Positions 63,604 through 64,000 of a DNA stretch of 64,000 nucleotides are shown in pieces. The translations under genes were made by a program, and so were the position numbers. The stretch lies in NCBI GenBank assembly GCA_026182355.1, contig JAPFBL010000007.1:2260745-2324744 (forward strand). Direction: 5' to 3'. The DNA is from Hermatobates lingyangjiaoensis (taxonomy: Eukaryota; Arthropoda; Insecta; Hemiptera; Hermatobatidae). Below the pieces are notes generated by a model. The model was not told the DNA's origin, ran no database searches, and saw only the letters and a program-made list of their open reading frames with translations. The first letter of the stretch is position 1. The number at the start of each line of letters is the position of its first letter.

Positions 63604-64000
63604 ATGCCTGCGATTGGTATAGATTTGGGCACGACGTATTCTTGCGTTGGTGTGTTTCAACATGGAAAGGTGGAAATAATTGCAAATGACCAAGGTAACA
63701 GAACTACCCCTAGTTATGTGGCATTTACGGACTCAGAACGGCTTATTGGTGACGCTGCTAAAAGTCAGGTAGCTATGAACCCAAGTAACACTATTTTTGA
63801 TGCGAAAAGATTAATTGGCAGGAAGTTCGATGATCCGAAGATCCAAGGAGACATGAAGCTTTGGCCGTTTAGAGTAGTAAATGACTGCAGCAAACCGAAA
63901 TTGGAAGTGAATTTCAAAGGTGTAGTGAAGAAGTTTTCACCGGAAGAAATAAGTTCAATGGTGTTAACTAAGATGAAAGAAACTGCTGAAGCTTATTTGG
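63604..64000 (+). CDS. Hsp70: Hsp70 chaperone, 5' part, runs off the window
   Basis: ATP-dependent cytosolic chaperone of the Hsp70 family. The frame starts [20 protein letters not shown] with the first family signature (IDLGTTYS, phosphate-binding loop of the ATPase). It continues through [52 protein letters not shown] and [20 protein letters not shown], all conserved in the nucleotide-binding domain. 132 codons are present, uninterrupted by introns or stops. Lack of introns, an HSE and a TATA box are typical of the stress-inducible genes rather than the constitutive Hsc70. The start is the first ATG after the predicted leader, in the context acaATGC. The remaining four-fifths of the protein lies outside the window. 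Confidence 0.97.
   Translation, partial: MPAIGIDLGTTYSCVGVFQHGKVEIIANDQGNRTTPSYVAFTDSERLIGDAAKSQVAMNPSNTIFDAKRLIGRKFDDPKIQGDMKLWPFRVVNDCSKPKLEVNFKGVVKKFSPEEISSMVLTKMKETAEAYL

Overview
The window looks like nuclear DNA of an arthropod, most likely an insect. It is strongly AT-rich and intron-rich, with long intergenic stretches, many TA microsatellites and a dense load of short transposable elements. Two protein genes are certain, both on the + strand: a NADP-dependent malic enzyme gene in ten recognised coding exons (37392-54338), and the 5' end of an intronless heat-inducible-type Hsp70 gene (63604 to the window edge) with TATA box and heat shock elements. The order is not proven; a telomere-like CCTAA tail on a SINE fits an insect but does not identify one.

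Layout. 1-4260: AT-rich, no recognised gene. 4448-6105: a 48-bp minisatellite of about 34 units, open on the minus strand as a 16-residue repeat. 6961-31170: intergenic DNA carrying a degenerate inverted-repeat transposon, tRNA-derived SINEs, several copies of a foldback family (IR-1), a perfect 67-bp-arm palindrome at 11861-12005, and tandem arrays with 23-, 62- and 133-bp periods. 31174-32213: a hAT element with an intact 8-bp target duplication and a broken transposase. 32222-37391: no clear gene, one MITE-like element. 37392-54338: malic enzyme, whose introns hold a SINE, an internally deleted mariner (42529-43441) and several foldback elements. 54339-63300: mostly unassigned, with weak coding-like exons near 59.9-60.5 kb. 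63333-64000: Hsp70 promoter and 5' coding region.

The malic enzyme exons join in frame to 539 codons from GMAFTLEERQ to the C-terminus; only the short N-terminus is missing. Residues that mark NADP rather than NAD use (VDS, and Lys three residues before a conserved Phe) are present. One intron uses a GC donor.

The most interesting signal is not a gene. Several different short inverted-repeat families share one layout: CTGANGA, a small hairpin, then GAAA. That is the core layout of a hammerhead ribozyme, and in the best copies the flanks can form a stem I with an internal loop. Most copies have one extra base after CTGANGA, so activity is uncertain. Decayed ends of Penelope-like elements or retrozymes are a plausible origin.
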